Of a stretch of DNA of 64,000 bases, positions 9,383 through 18,027 are shown piece by piece. A model generated the notes under the pieces. It made no database searches. It saw only the letters and a list, made by a program, of their open reading frames with translations, and was not told where the DNA came from. The position numbers and the translations under genes were made by a program. Numbering within the stretch: the stretch's first letter is position 1; each line of letters starts with the position of its first letter. The DNA comes from Candidatus Thiodictyon syntrophicum (lineage in GTDB: Bacteria > Pseudomonadota > Gammaproteobacteria > Chromatiales > Chromatiaceae): NCBI RefSeq assembly GCF_002813775.1, contig NZ_CP020370.1, positions 124,001 through 188,000 on the forward strand, read 5' to 3'.

Positions 9383-10603
9383 TCAGGCCGGCAGTCCCAC
9401 GCGGGCCTCGACCACCGCCGGGCCATAGGCGCGCGTCAGGGCCGCGATGTCCATCGGGCGGCCGAACAGGAAGCCCTGCGCCAGGTCGGCGCCGGTCTCG
9501 ATCAGAAAGCGGCGCTGCGCCTCGGTCTCCACCCCCTCGGCCACGACCTTGAGCCCCAGGCTGTGGCCCAGCGTCACGATCGCCCGCAGCACCGTTTGGG
9601 CCTTGGCGGAATCGAACATCTCCGAGACGAACGACAGGTCGATCTTGAGGGTGTCGAAGGGCAGTTCGGTGAGGGCGCGGATGGACGAATAGCCGGTGCC
9701 GAAGTCGTCCATGGAGAGCGAGGCACCGAGCAGGCTGATCCGGGCCGTGAGGTCCCGGGCCGGCGGGGAATCGGCCATGGCGGCGGTTTCGGTCATCTCC
9801 ACCGCCAGTCGGCAGCAGTCCTGGAGCCCGGCCAGGAGCCCCCGCACCAGGGCGATGGCGCGGTCATGGTCCAGCGCGGCGGCGGACAGGTTGACCGACA
9901 GAAATCCGAGCTTAAGCGGCATCAGTTGCGGTTTGAGCCGCAGGACGCCGGCAAAGAGTGATTCGCTCAGCGCCATCAGGAGCCCCGCGGACTCCGCCAG
10001 CGGGATGAATGCAGCGGGGCCCAGGACCCGTCCGGAGGGCAGCCGCAGACGGGCCAGGACCTCGGCGCCGCGCAGGCGTCCGTCGCCGGGTTCCACGATC
10101 GGCTGGAAGTAGGGTTCGATGCGGTCCTCCCGAATGCAGCGGGCCAGGTCGCCGACCGTCAGTAGCTGCGCCCCGGCGGCCTGCGTGGGCGTCGGCACCG
10201 GCACCGGCACCGGCACCGGCACCGCAGGTGCGCTCTCGCACCGGCCCCGCGCGAGCAGGGGCGGCAGGTCGCGCACGATCCGGCCCTTGCTGACCACCCC
10301 CAGGACCTCGATCCCGCTGGCCCGGGCGATACGCCGGGCGGTGTCGAGCAGGTCGTCCCCGTGGCCGGAGAGCAGGATGAGGGGCGCCCGGGTCTGCGCC
10401 TGGGCGAGCCAGTGGATGATGTCGATACCGTTCTCCTGGCCGAGCTCCAGATCGAGCACGATCAGGTCAGGGGACCGCGCCTGCACATCGGTCTTGAAGC
10501 TCGCGGCGGCGGTATGAAACCGTACCGCATGGCCCAGGCGTACGGCGAAGCGCCGTAGGGCAGGCTCCATCCGGGGGTCATCGTCGAGGCAGATCAGGTT
10601 CAT
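9383..10603 (-). CDS. Response regulator with EAL domain (cyclic-di-GMP phosphodiesterase)
   Basis: 406 residues from the ATG at 10603; an in-frame start three codons earlier is possible. The N-terminal receiver has CLDDDPRM and the Asp in LIVLDLELG. A Pro-Val linker (about residues 128-138) is encoded by a tandem CACCGG minisatellite near 10197-10222. The C-terminal EAL domain keeps the catalytic signature with the motif as AEVLAR: NLSAAAL, the Glu pair in VEMTETA, DDFGTGYSS, the Lys in LKIDLSFV, the Glu in AEGVETEAQ and QGFLFGRPM. It is therefore probably an active phosphodiesterase that hydrolyses cyclic-di-GMP when its receiver is phosphorylated. It sits between the two paralogous hybrid kinases, which are obvious candidate phosphodonors. 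Repeat-number change in the linker could alter domain spacing. Confidence 0.9.
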   Translation of the reverse strand: MNLICLDDDPRMEPALRRFAVRLGHAVRFHTAAASFKTDVQARSPDLIVLDLELGQENGIDIIHWLAQAQTRAPLILLSGHGDDLLDTARRIARASGIEVLGVVSKGRIVRDLPPLLARGRCESAPAVPVPVPVPVPTPTQAAGAQLLTVGDLARCIREDRIEPYFQPIVEPGDGRLRGAEVLARLRLPSGRVLGPAAFIPLAESAGLLMALSESLFAGVLRLKPQLMPLKLGFLSVNLSAAALDHDRAIALVRGLLAGLQDCCRLAVEMTETAAMADSPPARDLTARISLLGASLSMDDFGTGYSSIRALTELPFDTLKIDLSFVSEMFDSAKAQTVLRAIVTLGHSLGLKVVAEGVETEAQRRFLIETGADLAQGFLFGRPMDIAALTRAYGPAVVEARVGLPA

Positions 10604-10822
10604 GGGCGCCAACCGGCGTTCAGCCGTGAAAAAATGGGTCTGGCCTACGCCAGGACAAGCGTGCCCGTGTCACCGGGCGCCGGCGTTGGATCAGGGTCCG
10701 GGAGCTTGTTGACTATTGCCCCAGCGGGGCGATTACGCCAGTAAAAAACTGTAAAACCGCAATGACATAGGCGTGGCGGCCCGGGTTTCCGACCAGCGGT
10801 CGGGCGCGCCGGGCGGCCGCAA

Positions 10823-10985
10823 CCCAGAAAGAGCAGTTTGGCCGCAAATGAACGCAAAAAGACGCAAATAATCAAAAATCTGGACGGTTCGCCCCGTTCA
10901 TCGGCCGAAGGCTGCGATGAACATCGCAACGATCTGATTTATTTGCGCTTATTTGCGTTCATTCGCGGCCGATTACTTTTTCTTG
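10823..10985. repeat. ATTTGCG inverted-repeat (MITE-like) element, complete copy
   Basis: The left arm begins cccagaaagagcagtttggc and continues with cgcaaatgaacgcaaa. The right arm is its inverted counterpart (ttatttgcgttcattcgcgg, then ccgattactttttcttg). Arms are about 45-50 bp and the interior about 65 bp. The same arms bound the element at 48803-48967, with an unrelated interior. The element ends 2 bp before the stop of the kinase at 10987. No coding capacity is evident. Confidence 0.8.
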
Positions 10986-10986
10986 A

Positions 10987-13900
10987 TCAAGGCCCGCGCG
11001 GCAGCCGCTCCCGGATGCGTGACAACAGGATCTCGGTCACCAGGGGTTTGTACAGAATCACCGTGTCCACCGGCAGCCCGGCGGCCTGGACGCTCTGATG
11101 ATCGTCGGCGGTCATCAGGATCACCGGCAGGCCCGGGGCCGCCCGGGCGAGGCGCCGGTGCAGTTCGATCCCGTCCATGCGCGGCATGACGATGTCCGAC
11201 AGCACCAAGTCGCAGGGCGCCCCGCCCTCCAGCAGGGCCAGGGCCGCGGCCCCATCCACCGCCTGGTCGACCTGCAAACCATGGTTCTCCAGGATTCGGC
11301 ACAGCACCGTGCGGATGCCGGGGTCGTCATCCACCAGCAGGACCCGGGCCGGCGGCGTCGGCAGCGCCTCTGCCGCGGCCGGCCCCGGCGTCGGCGCCGC
11401 CGCCGCGGCGGCCACCGGCAGATAGACCAGGAAGCGGCTGCCGCACCCCGGTTTGGTCTCGACCGCTACCCCGCCGCCGCAGCGGTCCGCAAACTCCCGG
11501 ACCATAAAGAGCCCGAGACCGGTGCCGCGCCCGCTCGACTTGGTCGAGAACAGGGGTTGGAAGATGTGTCCCAGGACCTCCGCCGACATGCCGACCCCGG
11601 TATCGGAGACCGCCAACTCCACATAGTCACCCGGCTCCAGGCGCCCCAGGGTCAGCGGCAGGGCGACGGTACGCGTCACGCGCGTGAGACCGATCCCGAG
11701 CCTGCCGCGCCCCCCCATGGCGTCCCGGGCATTGATGCACAGGTTGAGCAGGGCGGCCTGCAGCAGGGCCTCGTCCGCCAGGGCGGTGAGCTCGGGGGCG
11801 ATGTGGGTCGCCACCTCGATCTGCGCCGGCAGGATGCGCGCCAGGGTGCGCACGAAGCGCTCCACCACGGCCGAGACGGGCGTCGGTCCGGTCGCCAGCC
11901 GCCGCCCGCGGCTCAGCGACAGCAGGCCGGCGGTGACCATCTGGGCGTGCCGGGCGGCGAGCCGGGTCTCCTCCAGCACCTCGGCCACCTCCGGGGCCTG
12001 CCCCCGGGTACTGAGCAGATCCGTCAGATAGTCCAGGTTGATGTCGACCACGCCCAGCAGGTTGTTGAAGTCGTGGGCGACACCGCTCGCCAGGTGGCCG
12101 ATGATCTCGCGCTGGCGCGACGCCAGCAGTCCGTCCAGGACCGCGCGTTCCCGCAGGCCGGAGGCGATGCCCTGCCCCACGAGTTGAATCACCTGGAGCT
12201 TCTCGGGCGTCGCCGCGGCCACCCCCTGGCCGGGGGCGAAGGACAGGGCGCCCAGGTGGGCCAGCCCCTCGGCGTCGGTCCAGCGGATCAGGGCGGCAGC
12301 GGCGAAACCGCCGTGGGGGGGCAGGGCGCAGGGCCGCGGGGCCAGCGGTTGCTGGTCCGGCGCGGCCTCGCCGGAGCGCTCCAGGTCGCGGATGCCGGCC
12401 TGCTCCGCCGCACCCAGGGCCAGGACCGCGCCGGGCGCCAACACCGGTTCCATCCCGAGCCCCGCCGCCCCGAAGCTGGTGAGCAACCGGTAGCTCGTGC
12501 CTTGGATCTCCCCCAGTGCCGCCGCACTCGCCCCCAGGCTGTGACAGGCGAAATCGAGCAGGGCGCGGATCTGTTCGTGGGGCGGGCGGTAGCCGGCCAT
12601 CAGGTCCGAGAAGCCCTCCAGGTCGGCGTTGTAGCGCCGCAGGGCGCGGGCCGCGGCGTCCCGTTCGGCCTCGACCCCGCGGCGTTCCGCGGCATTGCGC
12701 AGGGCGATGGCGGCCAGATTGGCCGCTACCTCCAGCAGGTGCGCCTCGCGCTCGGAGGGGCCGTCCGGGCCGGTAGAGAAGATGGCGAAGACCCCCTGGA
12801 ACTGGCCCCCGGGGCCGGGGATGGGGTGGCACCAGCAGGCCCGGGGCGCGGCCTGGTCGAGGGCGTGCGGGGCCTCCCCCGAGGTCCCGACGGCGACGCC
12901 GTGGGTCGTCCAGTAGGGTCGCCCCGCGGTGGCGTCCTGATCCTGCGCGCCGCGGCCCAGGAGCTCAGCGACGGCCGGGACCTGCGCCGGGTCGACGGCG
13001 GGGGCCGCCAGCACCCGCAGCGGCACCGGCCCGCCGCCGGTGGCAAGCATCGAGCAGTGCCCGGGGACCAGCGCGTCCACCAGGCGGCACAGGCGCTGCG
13101 CCATGGCCGGCAGGTCCGCCGCGGCATCGAGCAGGACCTCCAGGCCATGCGCCTGGAGGGTCAGGGCGGCGCGCTGGGCCTCCTGGCCCTGCTGCTCTTG
13201 CGCCAGTGAAGCGAGCATGCTGTGGAAGGCCACGGCGAGCTGGTTGGTCTCGCGCAGCAGCCCCGGCGGCGGCAGGGGCGGGGGCGCCAGTGCGCGGAAC
13301 AGGGCGGGGTCGGCCGATTGTTGCGCGAGGTGCAGGATCGGCGCCGCAATGCGTCGACTCAGGTGATAGGCCCCCAGGGCGGCGCCCAGACAGATCACGG
13401 CGAGCACCAGGAGTTGCATCCCGATGGTCCGCTGCAGGGCCAGTATTCCGGGCTCGGCGCGCACCATCACCAGCAGCCGTGTCCCCGGGGCCGCCGCCGC
13501 CAGCGGCTGGTCCATGAAATACTCGCCCGCCCGCCATTGGGCCAGGCGTATCCGCACCTGCTGCCGCGGCATCCGCAGGTGCAGGTCCCGCTGCAGGTCC
13601 AGGACCGTCATGGTCCCCGGGCCGCTCGCTGGGGCGCCGGCCAGGGTGTTGCCCGCCGCGTCCACCACCGCGATGGAGACCCCCAGGGCCGCCGGGACCA
13701 GTTGCCGGATGCGGGTGGTCACCTCCTGGAGCCCGGCGTCCGAGAACCGCGCCCCGCCGTCCTCCGGCGGCAGCCCCGGGGTGCGCGCGGGCGCGCCGGC
13801 CGCGTCCAGGGCGTCCCGGGCCAGGGCGGCGGAGAGCGCCAGGGTGGACGCGACCCCCGCCTCCATCTGGACGCGCGCCGCGCTGGTCTGGAGTACCGTC

Positions 13901-14496
13901 AGGGCGAAGGCCGGTACCAGCACCGCCGGCAGCAAGGCGCTGAACAGTACCTCACGCAACGACACGCTGGCGGGCCGCCGCCGCAGCCGATTGGTCAGGA
14001 TCACCACTGCCCCGGCCAGGGCGGCATTCAGCAGGCCGTTGGTGGAGAGCTTCAGGGCAATCAGTCCGGCCTGCAGCCACGGCATCTGCGCCGGGCCATG
14101 CAGCAGCAGCAGGGTCAGGGGGATGCCCAGGAAGAGCCAGAAGAGCCCGTCCGCCAGGGCCAAGGGCGGCGGCTCCCCATGCAGGCGCAGGCGCCGCAGG
14201 ATCAGCCCCACGGCTCCAGCCTCCACCACGAAGATGAGCAGGCCGTAAGGGTGACCCCAGAGCCACAGGGTATAGAGTCCGCCGATCGCCGCCACCGCCA
14301 TCCCCGGCAGGACCCCCATCCAGAGCGCCGCCAGCAGGGCGGGGACCGAGCCGAACACGAAGGCGACCCCGAAGAACAGCGGCACACCGAAGAGGTTGCC
14401 CGCGAACGCCAGGGCGCACAGGGCCGCGAAAAGGGCCGGCCGGGCGGTGACCGGGTGCAGGGGTGCTGTCCCCGGTGGGGCGGCAGCCTGCGTCAA
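10987..14496 (-). CDS. Membrane-bound hybrid histidine kinase (GAF sensors, C-terminal receiver), paralogue of the 3691 kinase
   Basis: 1169 residues from a TTG at 14496, the first in-frame start; no strong ribosome site is seen, so the start is tentative. The N-terminus has several membrane spans in the same pattern as the kinase at 3691-8358 (LFGVPLFFGV against VNLPLFFGVD; WLWGHPYGLLI against WFLWDHPYALII). A periplasmic-like loop follows (about 200-350), then a span at about 360-380, two GAF-like regions (about 450-780), the phosphoacceptor box GHLASGVAHDFNNLLG (His about 808), HATPase (NLCINARDAMGG; DTGVGMS; GTGLGLFM) and a receiver (LLVDDDPGI, LVLSDIVMP). It lacks the PAS modules of its paralogue. 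It is divergent from the OmpR-type regulator at 14946 across about 450 bp. Confidence 0.85.
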   Translation of the reverse strand: MTQAAAPPGTAPLHPVTARPALFAALCALAFAGNLFGVPLFFGVAFVFGSVPALLAALWMGVLPGMAVAAIGGLYTLWLWGHPYGLLIFVVEAGAVGLILRRLRLHGEPPPLALADGLFWLFLGIPLTLLLLHGPAQMPWLQAGLIALKLSTNGLLNAALAGAVVILTNRLRRRPASVSLREVLFSALLPAVLVPAFALTVLQTSAARVQMEAGVASTLALSAALARDALDAAGAPARTPGLPPEDGGARFSDAGLQEVTTRIRQLVPAALGVSIAVVDAAGNTLAGAPASGPGTMTVLDLQRDLHLRMPRQQVRIRLAQWRAGEYFMDQPLAAAAPGTRLLVMVRAEPGILALQRTIGMQLLVLAVICLGAALGAYHLSRRIAAPILHLAQQSADPALFRALAPPPLPPPGLLRETNQLAVAFHSMLASLAQEQQGQEAQRAALTLQAHGLEVLLDAAADLPAMAQRLCRLVDALVPGHCSMLATGGGPVPLRVLAAPAVDPAQVPAVAELLGRGAQDQDATAGRPYWTTHGVAVGTSGEAPHALDQAAPRACWCHPIPGPGGQFQGVFAIFSTGPDGPSEREAHLLEVAANLAAIALRNAAERRGVEAERDAAARALRRYNADLEGFSDLMAGYRPPHEQIRALLDFACHSLGASAAALGEIQGTSYRLLTSFGAAGLGMEPVLAPGAVLALGAAEQAGIRDLERSGEAAPDQQPLAPRPCALPPHGGFAAAALIRWTDAEGLAHLGALSFAPGQGVAAATPEKLQVIQLVGQGIASGLRERAVLDGLLASRQREIIGHLASGVAHDFNNLLGVVDINLDYLTDLLSTRGQAPEVAEVLEETRLAARHAQMVTAGLLSLSRGRRLATGPTPVSAVVERFVRTLARILPAQIEVATHIAPELTALADEALLQAALLNLCINARDAMGGRGRLGIGLTRVTRTVALPLTLGRLEPGDYVELAVSDTGVGMSAEVLGHIFQPLFSTKSSGRGTGLGLFMVREFADRCGGGVAVETKPGCGSRFLVYLPVAAAAAAPTPGPAAAEALPTPPARVLLVDDDPGIRTVLCRILENHGLQVDQAVDGAAALALLEGGAPCDLVLSDIVMPRMDGIELHRRLARAAPGLPVILMTADDHQSVQAAGLPVDTVILYKPLVTEILLSRIRERLPRGP

Positions 14497-14945
14497 GGCC
14501 GCGGGCGCGACCGCGCGGCCGACGAGCCCGGCCCAGCCCCGGATGGCACTGAATAATCTGGTGATCTTCGCGTCCTGGCTGGTGCACTGCGCGTGCGGGG
14601 ACGATCAGCGTAATAGCCGCACCGACACCCTGTGAAGTAAAGTTTCTTTAACACTCGGAAACAACAAAATTGGCTCGGAATGATCGCGCTCCTACAGGCA
14701 AAATGGGGACGGGCGGTCCGGTTCCGGTGTCGCGGGCGTCGGGGCGCCGCCGCCGCCGGGGGGTGTCCGGCCCGAGCGGCCCTTGCCCCCACCGCGGGAC
14801 CCGTGGTATTCAATTGCGTGGGTGACGCGGCCCTCAGCGGTATTGGCATTGATTTTATAACGATTATTCAGCAAGGCGCGGCGGCGCCCCGCCCTGGGGC
14901 ACCGCCGCACCAGCGCCCGCACGACGCCGACTGTCAGGAACGCCC
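14497..14945. promoter_or_regulatory. Divergent intergenic region between hybrid kinase and OmpR-type regulator
   Basis: Two AT-richer patches stand out in GC-rich DNA: about 14631-14690 (gtgaagtaaagtttctttaa) and about 14839-14872 (ttgattttataacgattatt). Either could hold promoters for the divergent genes. I cannot assign -35 and -10 boxes with confidence. The regulator start is preceded by caggaac at a usable spacing. Confidence 0.35.
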
Positions 14946-15674
14946 ATGACCGAACCAGCGCGCATCATCATCGTTGAGGACGAGGTCCCACTGGCCCGGG
15001 CCATCGCCCGCTCACTGGAACTCGACGGCTACCATACCGCGCTGGCGCCGAGCGCGGCCGAATTTCGCCGCATCTACCGCAACGAGGGGGCCGATCTGGT
15101 GCTCCTGGACCTCAACCTGGGGGCCGACGACGGGCTGGACCTGGCCCGGGAACTGGCCCAGACCACCGCGGTGGCGGTCATCATCCTCACCGGCCGCGCC
15201 GACCCGGACGAGCGCATCCGCGGCCTGGATGCGGGCGCCGACGACTATGTGACCAAGCCCTTCGAGGTCGGCGAACTGCGCGCCCGGGTGCGTGCCGTCC
15301 TGCGCCGCCGCCGTCCGGGGCCCAACCCGGAGCTGCGCCTGCGGGTCGGCCCGGTGGTCCTGGATCTTGTCATGCGCGAGGTACGCAGCGACGGCGGCCA
15401 GCCGGTGGAACTGACCGAGACCCAGGCCGACATCCTCGCCCAACTGATGCGCCATGTCGGTCGGCCGGTCGGCCGGGGAGACCTGCTGCACCGCGCCAAC
15501 TGGGGGCCGAACAACCGTTCCGCCGATGTCCATGTCGGCCATATCCGCCGCAAGCTCGAAGAGGCCGGGATCGACGCCCTGGTGATCGCCGCCGCCCGCG
15601 GGCGCGGCTACAGCCTCTTCCTCAAGGGCGAGGAGGGCGCGGCACCGGTCCCGGAGGCGGACAGCGCTGAATAG
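14946..15674 (+). CDS. OmpR/PhoB-family response regulator
   Basis: 242 residues. The receiver (1-120) has IIIVEDEVPL, the phosphoacceptor Asp in LVLLDLNLG, the Thr in IILTGRAD and the Lys in DYVTKPFEVGELRARV. The DNA-binding half (about 135-230) is a winged helix of the OmpR type (LTETQADILAQLMRH, DVHVGHIRRKLEEAG, ARGRGYSLF). It should bind promoter DNA when phosphorylated. The divergent hybrid kinase at 10987-14496 is the natural partner candidate, although that kinase has its own receiver, so a phosphorelay through an unseen Hpt protein would be needed for the usual route. The stop codon is TAG. Confidence 0.93.
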   Translation: MTEPARIIIVEDEVPLARAIARSLELDGYHTALAPSAAEFRRIYRNEGADLVLLDLNLGADDGLDLARELAQTTAVAVIILTGRADPDERIRGLDAGADDYVTKPFEVGELRARVRAVLRRRRPGPNPELRLRVGPVVLDLVMREVRSDGGQPVELTETQADILAQLMRHVGRPVGRGDLLHRANWGPNNRSADVHVGHIRRKLEEAGIDALVIAAARGRGYSLFLKGEEGAAPVPEADSAE

Positions 15675-15696
15675 AAACCTGAACCAAGAAAAAGCA

Positions 15697-16893
15697 GTGT
15701 TGAAGGAAATGCGCTTCGCCGGCGAGCGGGTCGCCGCGCCCCACCGCGACGGGCTTGCCGATGAGTTGGCCGCACTCGCCAACAGCCGCGGCGGGGTCTG
15801 TGTCCTGGGTGTCGACGATCGCCGCCAGGTCATCGGTATCCCCTTGGAGCGGCTGGATCGTGCGGAGCAGTTTGTCCGTGAACTGTGCCTGGATTCAGTG
15901 ACGCCGCCGCTCGCCCCGGTGATCGAGCGGCGGCGCCTGCCGACCGCGGCCGGGGAACTGGTGCCGGTATTGAAGGTGGAGGTACCCCGCAGCCTGTTCG
16001 TGCACAAGAGCCCCGGCGGTTATCTGCACCGGGTCGGCAGTGCCAAACGGGAGATGGCCCCCGAGTTTCTGGCCCGGCTCTTTCAACAGCGCAGCCAGGT
16101 CGGGATGATCCGGTTCGATGAACAGGTCGTGCCGCGCGCGACCCTGGACGATCTCGACGCACCCCTCTGGCAGCGCTTCGTCACCCCGCGGACCAGGGAT
16201 GACCGTGACAGTCTCTTATTCAAGCTCGCCATGGCGCGCCCGGACGACGCCGGGACCCTGCGCCCGACCGTGGCCGGGGTCCTGATGGGCAGCAGCGACC
16301 CGCGCCCCTGGCTGCCCAACGCCTTCATTCAGGCGGTGGCCTATCGCGACACCGCGGCGCGTCCCCGCGGTGACGAGTGGTACCAGATCGATGCCGCCGA
16401 CCTCGTCGGCCCCCTGGACCGGCAGGTCCTGGCGGCCTGCCAGTTCGTGCGCAAGAACATGCGGGTGGCCGCCAGCAAAGGCGAGGGCCGTCGGGACCTG
16501 CCCCAATTCGACCTGACGGCGGTCTTCGAGGCCGTCGTCAACGCGGTGGCCCATCGGGACTATTCGCTCGCCGGGTCGAAGATCCGGCTGCGCCTGTTCG
16601 CCGACCGGCTTGAACTGTATTCACCCGGCGGCATCGCCAACACCATGACTATCGCGAGCCTCCCCTACCGCCAGGCCGCGCGCAACGAGGCAATTACGAG
16701 CCTGCTGGCGCGCTGCCCGATACCCTCCGCGGAGGCTGGCTTGACGGATCGCAGCGCCATGATGGACCGACGGGGCGAGGGGGTGCAGATCATCCTGGAA
16801 CGCACCGAGCAGTTGTCCGGGATCACACCCGTTTATCGCCTGATCGACGAGTCGGAGGTGTTGCTGGTGATCTATGCGGCGAGCGGCCGATGA
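15697..16893 (+). CDS. AlbA_2 (Schlafen-like) ATP-binding transcriptional regulator
   Basis: 398 residues from a GTG at 15697, with an ATG four codons later as an alternative. The N-terminal part (about 10-110) matches the AlbA_2/Schlafen-like domain (LADELAALANSRGGVCVLGVD, then GYLHRVGS at its end). The C-terminal half has an ATP-binding helicase-regulator-like region with AVVNAVAHRDYSLAGSKIRL and LELYSPGGI, as in the Schlafen-domain regulators often annotated as RecG-like. The DNA around the start (ccaagaaaaagcagt) resembles the outer edge of the ATTTGCG elements. The gene follows the OmpR regulator by 22 bp on the same strand and may be read through from it. Confidence 0.75.
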   Translation: MLKEMRFAGERVAAPHRDGLADELAALANSRGGVCVLGVDDRRQVIGIPLERLDRAEQFVRELCLDSVTPPLAPVIERRRLPTAAGELVPVLKVEVPRSLFVHKSPGGYLHRVGSAKREMAPEFLARLFQQRSQVGMIRFDEQVVPRATLDDLDAPLWQRFVTPRTRDDRDSLLFKLAMARPDDAGTLRPTVAGVLMGSSDPRPWLPNAFIQAVAYRDTAARPRGDEWYQIDAADLVGPLDRQVLAACQFVRKNMRVAASKGEGRRDLPQFDLTAVFEAVVNAVAHRDYSLAGSKIRLRLFADRLELYSPGGIANTMTIASLPYRQAARNEAITSLLARCPIPSAEAGLTDRSAMMDRRGEGVQIILERTEQLSGITPVYRLIDESEVLLVIYAASGR

Positions 16894-16983
16894 GACGCGC
16901 CGGTGCCGCTGGGTTGATGCCGGGGTATGGCGTCATGCCGGTCAAACGGCGAAACGGCCTCCATCGTATCGCGACAGGGCAGG

Positions 16984-17343
16984 CTAAACCGCCTCGCGCA
17001 GATGCATATCCACATGAATGTCCGCGAAGGGACAGAGCACGCCGCCGCGGGCGGTGCGCTCCAACAGACCCAAGTCGGCCAAGGCCGTCACGTCCTCGTG
17101 AACGCGCCTGACATCGCGCCCCGCCCGGTGCGCCAGGTCTCGAACCGTTACCTCCCCTGTACCCTGCAAGAGGCGCAAGAGGGCCCACCGCCGTTGCGTC
17201 AGTTTTCCGAAGAAGGCCCCCGGCGTCTCGAAGTTGAGCGACTCCCCTTGATAGGTCTCGGCACTGAAGGCTTGACGCGCCAGGGTCCGCAGGGCGCCTT
17301 GCCAATCGGCATCGACCGTGATGGTCAGTGTCCGCTTTTCCAC
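16984..17343 (-). CDS. HVO_A0114-type winged-helix DNA-binding protein, putative TumA antitoxin
   Basis: 119 residues from a GTG at 17343 that overlaps the end of the upstream toxin gene by 19 bp. A helix-turn-helix sits at about 53-95 (QRRWALLRLLQG, VTVRDLAHRAGRDVRRVHED, LADLGLLER), the MarR-like plan of HVO_A0114 proteins that pair with TumE toxins. Gene overlap and order (toxin first) match the second pair at 24907-25616. Its likely role is to neutralise the toxin and autoregulate the operon. Family knowledge supplies the antitoxin role; the sequence itself shows only the DNA-binding fold. Confidence 0.72.
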   Translation of the reverse strand: MEKRTLTITVDADWQGALRTLARQAFSAETYQGESLNFETPGAFFGKLTQRRWALLRLLQGTGEVTVRDLAHRAGRDVRRVHEDVTALADLGLLERTARGGVLCPFADIHVDMHLREAV

Positions 17344-17612
17344 TTTTCCACCTCCCGGATGAAATCGTCAATCAATCGGTCAACATCGACAAACACATAG
17401 GGGGCCTCCTGATGACCCAGATGCATGTGGTCGCCCTTGCCGCGCTCGTTGTCGAAACCAACGGCACGTTCGCCGTTTACCACATAGACCAGCCGGTACT
17501 TGTAGCCGTGCCCCGACGGCGGCACCGGTGCCGGTACGCGCCAGACCACCATTTCGATCCCGTTCCCCGCATCGGAAACGTTACGGAAACGGGTGATCAG
17601 TTCAGCTTTCAT
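17325..17612 (-). CDS. TumE-family (DUF6516-like) toxin
   Basis: 95 residues from the ATG at 17612 (MKAELITRFRN), preferred over a longer open frame because the upstream residues look non-coding. Recognisable features are VVWRVPAPVPPSGHGYKYRL, GERAVGFDNERGKGDH and a C-terminal helix (VDRLIDDFIREVEKW). These match small DUF6516/TumE toxins, including the second example in this window (KFKFAGRRLVYDHKHRH). The stop overlaps the putative antitoxin start, indicating translational coupling. The mode of action cannot be read here. Confidence 0.72.
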   Translation of the reverse strand: MKAELITRFRNVSDAGNGIEMVVWRVPAPVPPSGHGYKYRLVYVVNGERAVGFDNERGKGDHMHLGHQEAPYVFVDVDRLIDDFIREVEKWKSGH

Positions 17613-17875
17613 GTTGGGGAGGTTGCCAACCCAGGCGGCCGTTGTCAACTCTCTCGAACGCTGTTCCGGGGCGGGAGCGTGCACCGACGACCACGGGGTA
17701 CCCGACCGGCCTGCTAATGCATCCAACCGGCACCTTGCCGCGCCTTCGCCTGAGGCGCAGCGATGCGCTGGGAGTCATGCAGCCATTCACCAACGGTTCT
17801 CTGGATGCCGGACCAACCGCATTGCTTGACGAGCTTGGCGCCTTGGCGTGAGCAATTGCCGGATTCGGATTCAGG

Positions 17876-18017
17876 ACGGCGGCGCGGCGCGGAAGGCGTC
17901 CATCGGGTGGTACATCCAGTGCTTGCCGTCCGGCAGCGGGGCGTGCCAGCCGAGCCAGCGCCAGGCGTCGCGGCTCCAGTGGACCCAGCGGCGGTTGGGG
18001 CCGTCGGGGTCGTGTCA
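17876..18017 (-). pseudogene. Possible remnant of an aromatic-rich small protein (C-terminal fragment)
   Basis: In one frame the stretch reads about 46 residues rich in Trp, His and Pro (PNRRWVHWSRDAWRWLGWHA, then PLPDGKHWMYHPMDAF). A TGA sits directly upstream and there is no start codon. Such a composed run is unlikely by chance and the other frames look random, so it may be the end of a decayed gene. I do not recognise the family. The remainder of 17613-18027 shows no gene. Confidence 0.35.
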
Positions 18018-18027
18018 TCTGAAACGG

